Assembly: GCF_025917315.1 (NCBI RefSeq)
Contig: NZ_CP080627.1
Coordinates: 1,178,001 to 1,242,000, forward strand
DNA length: 64,000 bases
Direction: 5' to 3'
Source: Halomonas qaidamensis
GTDB lineage: Bacteria > Pseudomonadota > Gammaproteobacteria > Pseudomonadales > Halomonadaceae
The position numbers and the translations under genes were made by a program. Shown here one piece after another: positions 56,940 to 64,000 of this stretch. The first letter of the stretch is position 1. Each line of letters opens with the position of its first letter. The notes beneath the pieces were generated by a model, which was not told where the DNA came from, searched no databases, and saw only the letters and a program-made list of their open reading frames with translations.

Positions 56940-58067
56940 ATGGCTGACAAACCGCAAAACAGCGCAGGACTTCGTGGGCAAAGCGCCGGGAGCACTGCCC
57001 TGTGTACCGTAGGTAAAACGGGATCTGGTCTAACCTACCGTGGTTTTGATATTAAAGAGCTGGCTGAGAAGGCCAAGTTTGAAGAAGTTGCTTACTTGTT
57101 GTTGAAAGGCAAGCTGCCTAACCAAGCCGAGCTTGATAGCTACATCACCAAGCTGAAGGGGCTGCGTGGTTTACCCGACGCTCTAAAAACCGTGCTGGAG
57201 CAAATTCCTAAAGACGCGCACCCGATGGATGTGATGCGCACTGGTACCTCCATGCTGGGTAATCTGGAAACAGAAGAGAGTTTCGACCAGCAGCAAGATG
57301 TCTCTGATCGCTTGCTGGCGGTGCTGCCCTCCATTATTTGCTACTGGTACCGTTTCAGCCACGACGGCGTTCGTATTGATACTGAAACCGACGATGCCTC
57401 GGTAGGCGGCCACTTCCTGCATATGCTGCGTGGCGAGCCTGCTTCTGAGTTGCATGCGCGCGTCATGAACGTATCGCTGATTTTGTATGCTGAGCACGAG
57501 TTTAATGCGTCTACATTCACGGCGCGTGTGTGTGCTTCGACGCTTTCCGATATGCACTCCTGTGTTACCGGTGCGATTGGTTCGCTGCGTGGCCCGCTGC
57601 ACGGCGGTGCTAACGAAGCAGCAATGGCGATGATTGAGAACTGGACGTCGCCAGAAGAAGCTGAGCGTGAAATGCTCGGTATGCTTGAGCGCAAAGAGAA
57701 AATCATGGGCTTTGGTCATGCGATTTACCGCGAGTCCGACCCGCGTAATGAAATCATCAAAGAGTGGTCGCAGAAGCTTTCCGAAGACGTGGGCGACAGC
57801 GTGCTTTACCCCGTGTCTGTACGCTGTGAAGAAGTCATGTGGCGTGAGAAGAAGTTGTTCTGCAACGCGGACTTTTTCCATGCCAGCGCTTATCACTTCA
57901 TGGATATTCCGACCAAGTTGTTTACGCCGATCTTCGTTATGTCCCGTCTGACAGGGTGGGCGGCCCACGTGTTCGAGCAGCGCGCCAATAACCGCATTAT
58001 TCGCCCCAGCGCCGACTACACTGGCCCTGAGAAGAGCGAGTGGGTGCCCATCGAAGCGCGTGACTAA
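56940..58067 (+). CDS. prpC: 2-Methylcitrate synthase
   Basis: PrpC condenses propionyl-CoA with oxaloacetate. The 375-aa protein has the citrate-synthase fold with catalytic histidines in RGPLHGGANEAAM and MGFGHAIYRESDPRN, and an acid residue near the C-terminus (DADFFHASAY-like, seen as NADFFHASAYHFM). The short length and YRGFDIKELAEKA fit methylcitrate synthase rather than the larger hexameric citrate synthase. GGAG upstream. It follows prpB by 59 nt. Confidence 0.95.
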   Translation: MADKPQNSAGLRGQSAGSTALCTVGKTGSGLTYRGFDIKELAEKAKFEEVAYLLLKGKLPNQAELDSYITKLKGLRGLPDALKTVLEQIPKDAHPMDVMRTGTSMLGNLETEESFDQQQDVSDRLLAVLPSIICYWYRFSHDGVRIDTETDDASVGGHFLHMLRGEPASELHARVMNVSLILYAEHEFNASTFTARVCASTLSDMHSCVTGAIGSLRGPLHGGANEAAMAMIENWTSPEEAEREMLGMLERKEKIMGFGHAIYRESDPRNEIIKEWSQKLSEDVGDSVLYPVSVRCEEVMWREKKLFCNADFFHASAYHFMDIPTKLFTPIFVMSRLTGWAAHVFEQRANNRIIRPSADYTGPEKSEWVPIEARD

Positions 58068-58100
58068 CCCTTAACGGGCCGTGATTAAGTGAGAGGCATT

Positions 58101-60740
58101 ATGAACACGAATTATCGCAAGCCGCTGCCAGGCGTAACGGCAGAAGGTGCGCCGGTAGATTTCTTCGATACGCAGCAAGCCGTTGAGGATATCCAGCCTG
58201 GCGCCTACGCGACGCTACCCTATACGTCCAGGGTGTTGGCCGAGCAGTTGGTTCGTCGCTGCGACCCAGCGTTGCTAACCGATGCCCTAAAGCAGCTCAT
58301 TGAACGTAAACAAGACTTGGACTTCCCCTGGTACCCGGCGCGGGTGGTATGTCACGACATTCTTGGGCAAACCGCGTTGGTAGACCTTGCAGGCCTACGC
58401 GATGCGATTGCTGAAAAGGGTGGTGACCCAGCGAAAGTAAACCCTGTGGTGCCCACGCAGCTGATCGTTGACCACTCATTGGCCGTTGAGCACGCAGGGT
58501 TTGAGAAAGACGCGTTCGAAAAAAATCGTCAGGTAGAAGATCGCCGTAACGACGACCGCTTCCATTTTATTAATTGGACCAAAGTGGCCTTTGAGAACGT
58601 CGATGTTATTCCTCCGGGTAACGGCATTATGCACCAGATTAATCTGGAGAAAATGTCACCGGTGGTGCAGTGCCGCCCTGATGAACAAGGCGTGCATATT
58701 GCTTACCCGGATACCTGTGTAGGTACCGATAGCCACACGCCAATGGTCGATGCGCTGGGCGTCATTTCCGTCGGCGTGGGCGGTCTTGAAGCTGAAAGTG
58801 TGATGCTGGGCCGTGCTTCGATGATGCGCCTGCCGGATATCGTCGGTGTAGAACTCTCCGGCAAGCTGCAGCCGGGCATCACCAGCACCGATATGGTGCT
58901 GGCGATTACCGAGTTTCTACGCAAAGAGCGCGTGGTGGGTGCCTACCTGGAGTTTTACGGTGAAGGTGCCGATGCGCTGACCGTCGGTGACCGGGCGACC
59001 ATTTCCAACATGACACCAGAGTACGGTGCTACGGCGGCGATGTTCTACATCGACAACCAAACCATTGACTACCTCAAACTCACAGGTCGTGAAGATGAGC
59101 AGGTGGCCTTGGTGGAAGCCTATGCCAAGCACACAGGGCTGTGGGCCGATAGTTTAAAAACTGCTGAGTATGAGCGGATACTGCGCTTTGATCTTTCCAG
59201 CGTTACCCGCACCTTGGCAGGGCCTTCCAACCCCCATGCGCATTTGCCCACTTCGGAGCTTGCCCAGCGCGGTATAGCGATTGACCTGGATAAAGCGCGG
59301 GCCGACGAGCAAGCGGGCAGAATGCCGGATGGCGCGGTCATTATCGCCGCTATTACCAGCTGCACCAATACCTCTAACCCGCGTAACATGGTGGCAGCAG
59401 GCTTAATTGCCCGTAATGCTAACCGCTTAGGGTTAACCCGCAAGCCGTGGGTAAAGTCGTCGCTGGCGCCGGGTTCGAAAACCGTCAAGATGTACTTAGA
59501 AGACGCTGGCTTGATGGATGAGCTGGAAGGACTTGGCTTTGGTGTCGTGGCATACGCCTGTACTACCTGTAACGGTATGTCCGGTGCGTTAGATCCGGTG
59601 ATCCAGAAAGAAATTATTGATCGTGACCTATATGCCACGGCAGTACTTTCCGGTAACCGTAACTTCGATGGGCGCATTCACCCCTATGCGAAGCAGGCAT
59701 TTTTGGCATCGCCGCCCTTAGTGGTTGCTTACGCAATTGCGGGTACGATTCGCTTTGATATCGAGAAAGACGTACTGGGCACCGACCAAGACGGTAACCC
59801 AGTAACGCTGAAAGATATCTGGCCCGACGATAGCGAAATCGATGCGATTGTGAAGGCTTCCGTGAAGCCGGAACAGTTCCGTCAAACCTATATCCCAATG
59901 TTTGACCTCGACAAGAGCGCACGCACCCAGGTGAGCCCGCTTTACGAATGGCGGCCCCAGAGCACCTATATTCGTCGCCCGCCCTATTGGGAAGGCAACA
60001 TGGCTGCCGAGCGTGGCTTGAAAGGCATGCGTCCGCTGGCGATCTTGCCGGACAATATCACCACTGACCATCTGTCGCCCTCTAACGCGATCATGATGGA
60101 CAGTGCGGCTGGCGAGTATCTGCACAAGATGGGCTTGCCTGAGGAGGACTTTAACTCCTACGCGACCCATCGCGGCGACCATTTGACGGCTCAGCGGGCG
60201 ACCTTGGCCAACCCCAAGCTGTTTAATGAAATGGTGCACGACGAGCAGGGTAAAGTGTTGCAGGGGTCGCTGGCACGGGTTGAGCCAGAAGGCACTGTGA
60301 CGCGGATGTGGGAAGCCATTGAAACGTATATGGCACGTAAACAGCCGCTGATCATTATTGCTGGTGCGGATTATGGTCAGGGTTCCTCGCGTGACTGGGC
60401 GGCGAAAGGTGTTGCGCTAGCGGGTGTTGAGGCGATTGTAGCTGAAGGGTTTGAGCGTATTCACCGCACCAACTTAATTGGTATGGGTGTGATGCCGCTG
60501 CAGTTTGAAGAAGGCACCACACGGAAAACCCTAGCGCTGGACGGTACGGAAGTCTTCGACGTAGAAGGTGTTCCTCAGCCTCGCGCAGAGCTGACGTTGG
60601 TTATTCATCGTCAAAGTGGTACCACTGAACGTGTGCCAGTGATCTGCCGCATTGATACTGCTGAAGAGGTCACGATCTACTCTGCCGGTGGGGTATTGCA
60701 GCGTTTCGCCCAGGATTTTCTTGAATCCACCACGGCGTAG
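58101..60740 (+). CDS. acnD: 2-Methylcitrate dehydratase, Fe-S type (AcnD)
   Basis: AcnD dehydrates 2-methylcitrate to 2-methyl-trans-aconitate in the cofactor pathway that uses PrpF instead of PrpD. The ATG at 58101 gives 879 aa. A GTG at 58089 is also in frame. The N-terminus MNTNYRKPLPG and PGAYATLPYTSRVLAEQLVRR are AcnD-specific. [4Fe-4S] ligands lie in ITSCTNTSNPRN and YACTTCNGMSG, and the swivel domain has GADYGQGSSRDWAAKG. A strong terminator follows. Confidence 0.95.
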   Translation: MNTNYRKPLPGVTAEGAPVDFFDTQQAVEDIQPGAYATLPYTSRVLAEQLVRRCDPALLTDALKQLIERKQDLDFPWYPARVVCHDILGQTALVDLAGLRDAIAEKGGDPAKVNPVVPTQLIVDHSLAVEHAGFEKDAFEKNRQVEDRRNDDRFHFINWTKVAFENVDVIPPGNGIMHQINLEKMSPVVQCRPDEQGVHIAYPDTCVGTDSHTPMVDALGVISVGVGGLEAESVMLGRASMMRLPDIVGVELSGKLQPGITSTDMVLAITEFLRKERVVGAYLEFYGEGADALTVGDRATISNMTPEYGATAAMFYIDNQTIDYLKLTGREDEQVALVEAYAKHTGLWADSLKTAEYERILRFDLSSVTRTLAGPSNPHAHLPTSELAQRGIAIDLDKARADEQAGRMPDGAVIIAAITSCTNTSNPRNMVAAGLIARNANRLGLTRKPWVKSSLAPGSKTVKMYLEDAGLMDELEGLGFGVVAYACTTCNGMSGALDPVIQKEIIDRDLYATAVLSGNRNFDGRIHPYAKQAFLASPPLVVAYAIAGTIRFDIEKDVLGTDQDGNPVTLKDIWPDDSEIDAIVKASVKPEQFRQTYIPMFDLDKSARTQVSPLYEWRPQSTYIRRPPYWEGNMAAERGLKGMRPLAILPDNITTDHLSPSNAIMMDSAAGEYLHKMGLPEEDFNSYATHRGDHLTAQRATLANPKLFNEMVHDEQGKVLQGSLARVEPEGTVTRMWEAIETYMARKQPLIIIAGADYGQGSSRDWAAKGVALAGVEAIVAEGFERIHRTNLIGMGVMPLQFEEGTTRKTLALDGTEVFDVEGVPQPRAELTLVIHRQSGTTERVPVICRIDTAEEVTIYSAGGVLQRFAQDFLESTTA

Positions 60741-60780
60741 CCAAGCAGGCGTGTAACGTGTAGCGCCAAGGCGATTAATG

Positions 60781-60815
60781 AAAGAGCCCGTCGCTAAGCG
60801 TCGGGCTCTTTTTTC
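60781..60815 (+). terminator. Rho-independent terminator after acnD
   Basis: Arms aaagagcccg (60781-60790) and cgggctcttt (60802-60811) are followed by a T run to 60814. It sits between acnD and prpF. Confidence 0.85.
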
Positions 60816-60829
60816 GGCATGCGGTTAGT

Positions 60830-60881
60830 GAACATGGTCATTGGAAAACGACATTGAGCATGGTCATTAGGCATCGTCATC
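60830..60881 (+). repeat. Degenerate 26-bp direct repeat before prpF
   Basis: Two 26-nt units (60830-60855 and 60856-60881) share catggtcatt and a catt/catc end. They are about 70 percent identical by eye. They lie in the leader between the acnD terminator and prpF. Confidence 0.6.
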
Positions 60882-60905
60882 GAAAATGGTTAGGGAGCGT
60901 TGTTT

Positions 60906-62084
60906 ATGTCTCATGTTGCGCAAATTAGTATTCCCGCCACGTATATGCGAGGCGGCACCAGTAAAGGGGTGTTTTTTACCCTAAACGACTTGCCCGAGGC
61001 AGCGAGAGTGCCAGGAGAGGCGCGGGATAAGCTGCTCCTGAGGGTGATTGGAAGCCCCGACCCCTATGAAAAACAGATTGATGGGATGGGTGGGGCGACA
61101 TCCAGCACGAGTAAAACGGTTATTCTTTCCAAGAGCGAGTCCGCGGATCACGATGTGGATTATCTATTTGGGCAAGTGTCTATTGATAAGCCGTTTGTAG
61201 ATTGGAGCGGTAACTGTGGCAACTTGTCAGCAGCTGTCGGCCCCTATGCAATTGCTAATGGGTTAATTGATCCCGCCAAGGTGCCGGAAAACGGTGTGGC
61301 TGAAGTGCGTATTTGGCAGGTCAATATTGGTAAAACCATTGTGTCTCAAGTGCCTATTGTGAATGGTCAGGTGCAAGAGACCGGCGATTTTGAGCTGGAT
61401 GGCGTGACCTTTCCTGCTGCAGAAATCCCCGTGGCTTTTATGGACCCTGCTGACGGTGAGGGGGCCATTTTCCCCACTGGCAACTTGGTAGATGAGTTGG
61501 AAGTGCCTGGGGTTGGCGTTTTAAAAGCGACGCTGATTAATGCAGGTATTCCCACCGTGTTTGTTAACGCTCAGGACATCGGCTATACCGGCTGTGAGTT
61601 ACAAGAAGCGATTAACAGCGATGCCAAGGCGCTTGCTATGTTCGAGACTATTCGTGCCCACGGCGCGGTGCGTATGGGATTGATTAAGCACGTTGATGAA
61701 GCGGCCAGCCGACAGCATACGCCGAAGGTGGCTTTTGTTGCCCCACCGGCTAGCTATACCGCCTCCAGTGGTAAAGCGGTGAGTGCAGAAAATATCGATC
61801 TGGTGGTGAGAGCGCTTTCAATGGGTAAGCTGCATCATGCGATGATGGGCACTGCAGCGGTGGCGATTGGTGCAGCTGCCGCTATTCAAGGCACGCTGGT
61901 GAACTTAGCAGCAGGCGGAGATGAGCGGGAAGCGGTTACCTTTGGCCATCCTTCCGGCTCCTTGCGAGTCGGGGCCAAGGCAAGCCTAACGGACGGGCGT
62001 TGGCAGATAGATCAAGCGGTGATGAGCCGTAGCGCACGGGTATTGATGGAAGGAGCGGTACGAATACCAGGCGATAGTTTTTAA
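60906..62084 (+). CDS. prpF: 2-Methylaconitate cis-trans isomerase PrpF
   Basis: PrpF isomerises the trans-2-methylaconitate made by AcnD so that aconitase can act on it. The ATG at 60906 (392 aa) has GGAG upstream. A TTG six bases earlier is in frame but less likely. The diaminopimelate-epimerase-like fold is shown by YMRGGTSKGVFF, GGATSSTSKTVIL and SGNCGNLSAAVGPYAI, the Cys-containing active-site loop. Its presence explains the absence of prpD. Confidence 0.94.
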   Translation: MSHVAQISIPATYMRGGTSKGVFFTLNDLPEAARVPGEARDKLLLRVIGSPDPYEKQIDGMGGATSSTSKTVILSKSESADHDVDYLFGQVSIDKPFVDWSGNCGNLSAAVGPYAIANGLIDPAKVPENGVAEVRIWQVNIGKTIVSQVPIVNGQVQETGDFELDGVTFPAAEIPVAFMDPADGEGAIFPTGNLVDELEVPGVGVLKATLINAGIPTVFVNAQDIGYTGCELQEAINSDAKALAMFETIRAHGAVRMGLIKHVDEAASRQHTPKVAFVAPPASYTASSGKAVSAENIDLVVRALSMGKLHHAMMGTAAVAIGAAAAIQGTLVNLAAGGDEREAVTFGHPSGSLRVGAKASLTDGRWQIDQAVMSRSARVLMEGAVRIPGDSF

Positions 62085-62133
62085 TATCGCTTTTAAGCAG
62101 TGCTTAAGCACTAGTAATGTGTTGGCATGATGT

Positions 62134-62175
62134 AGTGGTTAAGAAATAGCAGTTAAGAGATAGCAGTTAAGAGAT
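62134..62175. repeat. 14-bp tandem repeat, three copies
   Basis: Units at 62134-62147, 62148-62161 and 62162-62175 follow the consensus agcagttaagagat. The last two are identical. They lie between prpF and the terminator of the ComEA-like gene. Confidence 0.9.
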
Positions 62176-62200
62176 AGTGGCTATGCAGCCTTGATGATAA

Positions 62201-62227
62201 AAGCCGCTTGGGTCTCCCAAGCGGCTT
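62201..62227 (-). terminator. Terminator of the ComEA-like gene
   Basis: A perfect 12-bp stem aagccgcttggg (62201-62212) / cccaagcggctt (62216-62227) has a 3-nt loop. On the minus strand it runs into ttttat. Confidence 0.8.
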
Positions 62228-62273
62228 CAACCATTGCTTATAATAGCTATTACGTTAATTACTCGTACGTAAA

Positions 62274-62564
62274 TTACTCGGTAACTGTCACTTGATCACG
62301 CATGCGGTCAACGGTGGCAGGGCCAATACCGCTAACCCGGGTGAGGTCATCTGCATCTGCAAACGCTCCATTGTTCTCGCGTTCTTCTATAATGGCTGCC
62401 GCACGGCTCGGGCCAATACCAGGTAGTTCAGCCAGCAGCTCCGCATCTGCCGTGTTCACATTAATGGGCGTTATATCCTGTGCTAAAGCAAGGCTTGATA
62501 TGCCTAAGCTTAAGCTTAAGCTCAAAAATAGAGCAGCGAATAGTCCTTTGAGAGTTATTGGCAT
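62274..62564 (-). CDS. ComEA-like helix-hairpin-helix protein
   Basis: This 96-aa protein has a Sec signal peptide (ending LALAQ) and a helix-hairpin-helix pair: INVNTADAELLAELPGIGPSRAAAIIEERENNG and LTRVSGIGPATVDRM. Small ComEA proteins of this kind bind DNA in the periplasm and pull it in during natural transformation. No other competence genes are nearby, so that role is inferred. The signal peptide repeats LSLSLS, encoded by a short hexanucleotide repeat (taagct) at 62505-62522. Confidence 0.88.
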   Translation of the reverse strand: MPITLKGLFAALFLSLSLSLGISSLALAQDITPINVNTADAELLAELPGIGPSRAAAIIEERENNGAFADADDLTRVSGIGPATVDRMRDQVTVTE

Positions 62565-62660
62565 TATTAGTATCCTCTTGTTTTCCCTGGAGTCGCCTTA
62601 CCATAGGTAATTATGTTAGGCAGTGAAATGTTGCGGTGGTTTGCATACGCAAAACATTCC

Positions 62661-62724
62661 CTGTTGCTTCTATTCCCTATCCCATCTATTTCCTATCCCA
62701 TCTATTTCCTGTTACTTCTAGTTC
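62661..62724. repeat. 16-bp repeat array with A-B-B-A' pattern
   Basis: Four 16-nt units: 62661-62676 and 62709-62724 resemble each other (ctgttgcttctattcc / ctgttacttctagttc), and 62677-62692 and 62693-62708 are identical to each other (ctatcccatctatttc). They lie in the roughly 300-nt gap between the ComEA-like gene and pyrF. The rest of the gap is promoter-like AT-rich DNA. Confidence 0.85.
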
Positions 62725-62870
62725 TCTTTGCCTTGACTAAATTAATACGTTTATAGGATGAGTGCTGTAAGACATTAACGATGATTTTTGTAAGATTTTT
62801 GCTATCTGATAATGGTCAATCGCCTACACAGCAAGGTGAAATTGGCTGTTATAATGTTGGGAAATGAAAA

Positions 62871-63584
62871 ATGGAGTTAAACGCAGTGTCTACTGATTCC
62901 CCTTTGATTATTGCTTTGGATTACTGCTCTCTTGACGCGGCTTTGTGCATGGCAGATCAGCTTGATCCTAAGCGCTGCCGGGTGAAGGTCGGTAAAGAGC
63001 TGTTTACGCGTAGTGGCCCTGCGGTGTTAGAAGCCTTGCATGGCCGTGGTTTTGAAATTTTCCTAGACTTAAAATTTCATGATATTCCGAATACCGTAGC
63101 AGGTGCGGTACAGGCAGCGGCAGAGCAAGGTGTCTGGATGGTTAACGTGCATGCGTCCGGTGGCCGTAAAATGATGGAGGCGGCCGCTAAGCGCTTAGAT
63201 GACCATGGCTTAAACACGCATCTTATTGCCGTTACTGTGCTTACCAGTATGCAAGCTGAGGATTTAAGTGAGACGGGCATCGATGATACGCCAGAAGAGC
63301 ATGTCTTACGTTTAGCATCCTTAACGCAGCAGAGCGGATTAGGTGGGGTAGTGTGTTCAGCTCAAGAGGCGGCGCAAATTAAGTCGCTTTGTGGTAACGA
63401 TTTCTTGAAAGTAACGCCAGGTATTCGGCCTAGCTTTGCTGCGGCTAATGATCAACAGCGAATTATGACACCCAGTGATGCAATGCGCGTTGGCAGTACT
63501 CACTTAGTGATTGGACGGCCAGTCACTCAAGCAGAAGAACCTATGGTGGCGCTTGCAGCTATAGAAGCTGAGCTGGAGGGCTGA
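62871..63584 (+). CDS. pyrF: Orotidine 5'-phosphate decarboxylase
   Basis: PyrF makes UMP from OMP. The 237-aa TIM-barrel has [30 protein letters not shown], the catalytic [17 protein letters not shown] with Lys-Asp-Lys residues split across strands, TPGIRP and [13 protein letters not shown]. The start is uncertain: a GTG at 62886 has GGAG nine bases upstream, while the ATG at 62871 is preceded by gggaaa. It ends 4 nt before the stop of the convergent lapB. Confidence 0.96.
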   Translation: MELNAVSTDSPLIIALDYCSLDAALCMADQLDPKRCRVKVGKELFTRSGPAVLEALHGRGFEIFLDLKFHDIPNTVAGAVQAAAEQGVWMVNVHASGGRKMMEAAAKRLDDHGLNTHLIAVTVLTSMQAEDLSETGIDDTPEEHVLRLASLTQQSGLGGVVCSAQEAAQIKSLCGNDFLKVTPGIRPSFAAANDQQRIMTPSDAMRVGSTHLVIGRPVTQAEEPMVALAAIEAELEG

Positions 63585-63588
63585 TTCA

Positions 63589-64000
63589 TTACTCGCCATC
63601 GACACCTGTAATAGGTTTAATGGTGCCCCAGCGTCGGCAGCTCGGGCACTGCCAAGCCAAGTTATCGCTTGCAAAGCCACATCGGCGGCAACGATGGCGA
63701 GGCTTGCCCTCTAAAAGAGCGTCGGTATGGTGCTTTAAAAGCAATAAGCGGGTGTCTGGCGGTGTTTTTCCACTTAGACGTTGGCTTTCATGATAAAGGT
63801 CGATTAAGTAATCGAGCCCTCCTAGACTGGGTGCCTCCCTTAACCATTCGCCCGTTCGTTCAATAGCGCTATCTACGCCATCTCGTTGATGAACGAGTTC
63901 TCCTAAAGCGATAATGATGCTGGTGTACGGTGCTTGCCCCAGCAGCCGATAAAGATGCGTTTCAAAGCCCTGAATGTCGTTATTACGCTCATAGGCATGC
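63589..64000 (-). CDS. lapB: Lipopolysaccharide assembly protein LapB (YciM), C-terminal part
   Basis: An open minus-strand frame reaches the window end with its stop at 63589-63591. The C-terminus reads HRCRRCGFASDNLAWQCPSCRRWGTIKPI, the rubredoxin-like metal site (CRRC and CPSC) of LapB. Upstream are TPR-like helices (GFETHLYRLLGQAPYTSIIIALGELVHQ). LapB is an inner-membrane-anchored regulator that controls LpxC turnover via FtsH. In E. coli lapB is upstream of pyrF on the same strand. Here they converge. Confidence 0.93.
   Translation of the reverse strand, partial: HAYERNNDIQGFETHLYRLLGQAPYTSIIIALGELVHQRDGVDSAIERTGEWLREAPSLGGLDYLIDLYHESQRLSGKTPPDTRLLLLKHHTDALLEGKPRHRCRRCGFASDNLAWQCPSCRRWGTIKPITGVDGE

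Overview
The window reads as chromosomal DNA of a moderately halophilic gammaproteobacterium, most likely Halomonas or a close relative in Halomonadaceae. Reasons: mid-50s GC by eye, many acidic envelope proteins, and gammaproteobacterial gene types (potFGHI, cysPTWA, cysB-cysH, prpBC-acnD-prpF, lapB, yqjD/E). This placement is inference from gene content. About 58 protein genes are supported. I saw no rRNA, tRNA, insertion sequence, prophage or CRISPR array.

Layout. 1-3.0 kb: tail of a MoeB/ThiF-type enzyme, then ahpF and ahpC on the minus strand. 3.2-7.4 kb: a putrescine/spermidine uptake operon (potF-potG-potH-potI). 7.4-12.9 kb: two small proteins and an RND efflux adaptor-pump pair. 12.9-26.6 kb: a YhiN-type flavoprotein, the yqjD-yqjE-yqjK-like membrane trio, outer-membrane phospholipase A, a giant MscS-family channel, tlyA, an uncharacterised 676-aa protein paired with an ATP-grasp enzyme, a DUF1820 protein, an SH3/coiled-coil membrane protein, thiopurine methyltransferase and a YajG-like lipoprotein. 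26.8-30.6 kb: sulfate/thiosulfate importer cysPTWA. 30.8-34.6 kb: rpe, type II NADH dehydrogenase, gph and an orphan Mn/Fe-type binding protein. 34.9-39.4 kb: NAD-linked formate dehydrogenase, whose beta subunit is broken by an in-frame amber codon. 39.5-42.0 kb: trpG-trpD-trpC. 42.0-50.9 kb: YdiJ-type D-2-hydroxyacid dehydrogenase, a DUF4202 protein, an SLC1-type symporter, serS, a SIMPL-domain protein and an AI-2E family permease. 51.1-55 kb: trxA, cysB, cysH and pabB. 55.2-62.1 kb: the methylcitrate (propionate) operon with its GntR regulator. 62.3-64 kb: a ComEA-like protein, pyrF and the C-terminal end of lapB.

Themes. Sulfur assimilation is well represented: importer, master regulator, PAPS reductase and the thioredoxin that probably feeds it. 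Peroxide defence (ahpCF, trxA), polyamine uptake and propionate catabolism are complete units. The two most unusual items are (1) the ATP-grasp plus 676-aa protein pair, where the large protein carries a papain-like Q-x5-C ... H ... N arrangement, and (2) the formate dehydrogenase beta gene, a NuoE-NuoF fusion interrupted by TAG in otherwise continuous frame. Several intergenic regions carry short direct-repeat arrays (units of 12-26 bp, 2-5 copies), and some clean palindromes sit at promoters (RND operon, GntR/prp operon, cysP, cysB).
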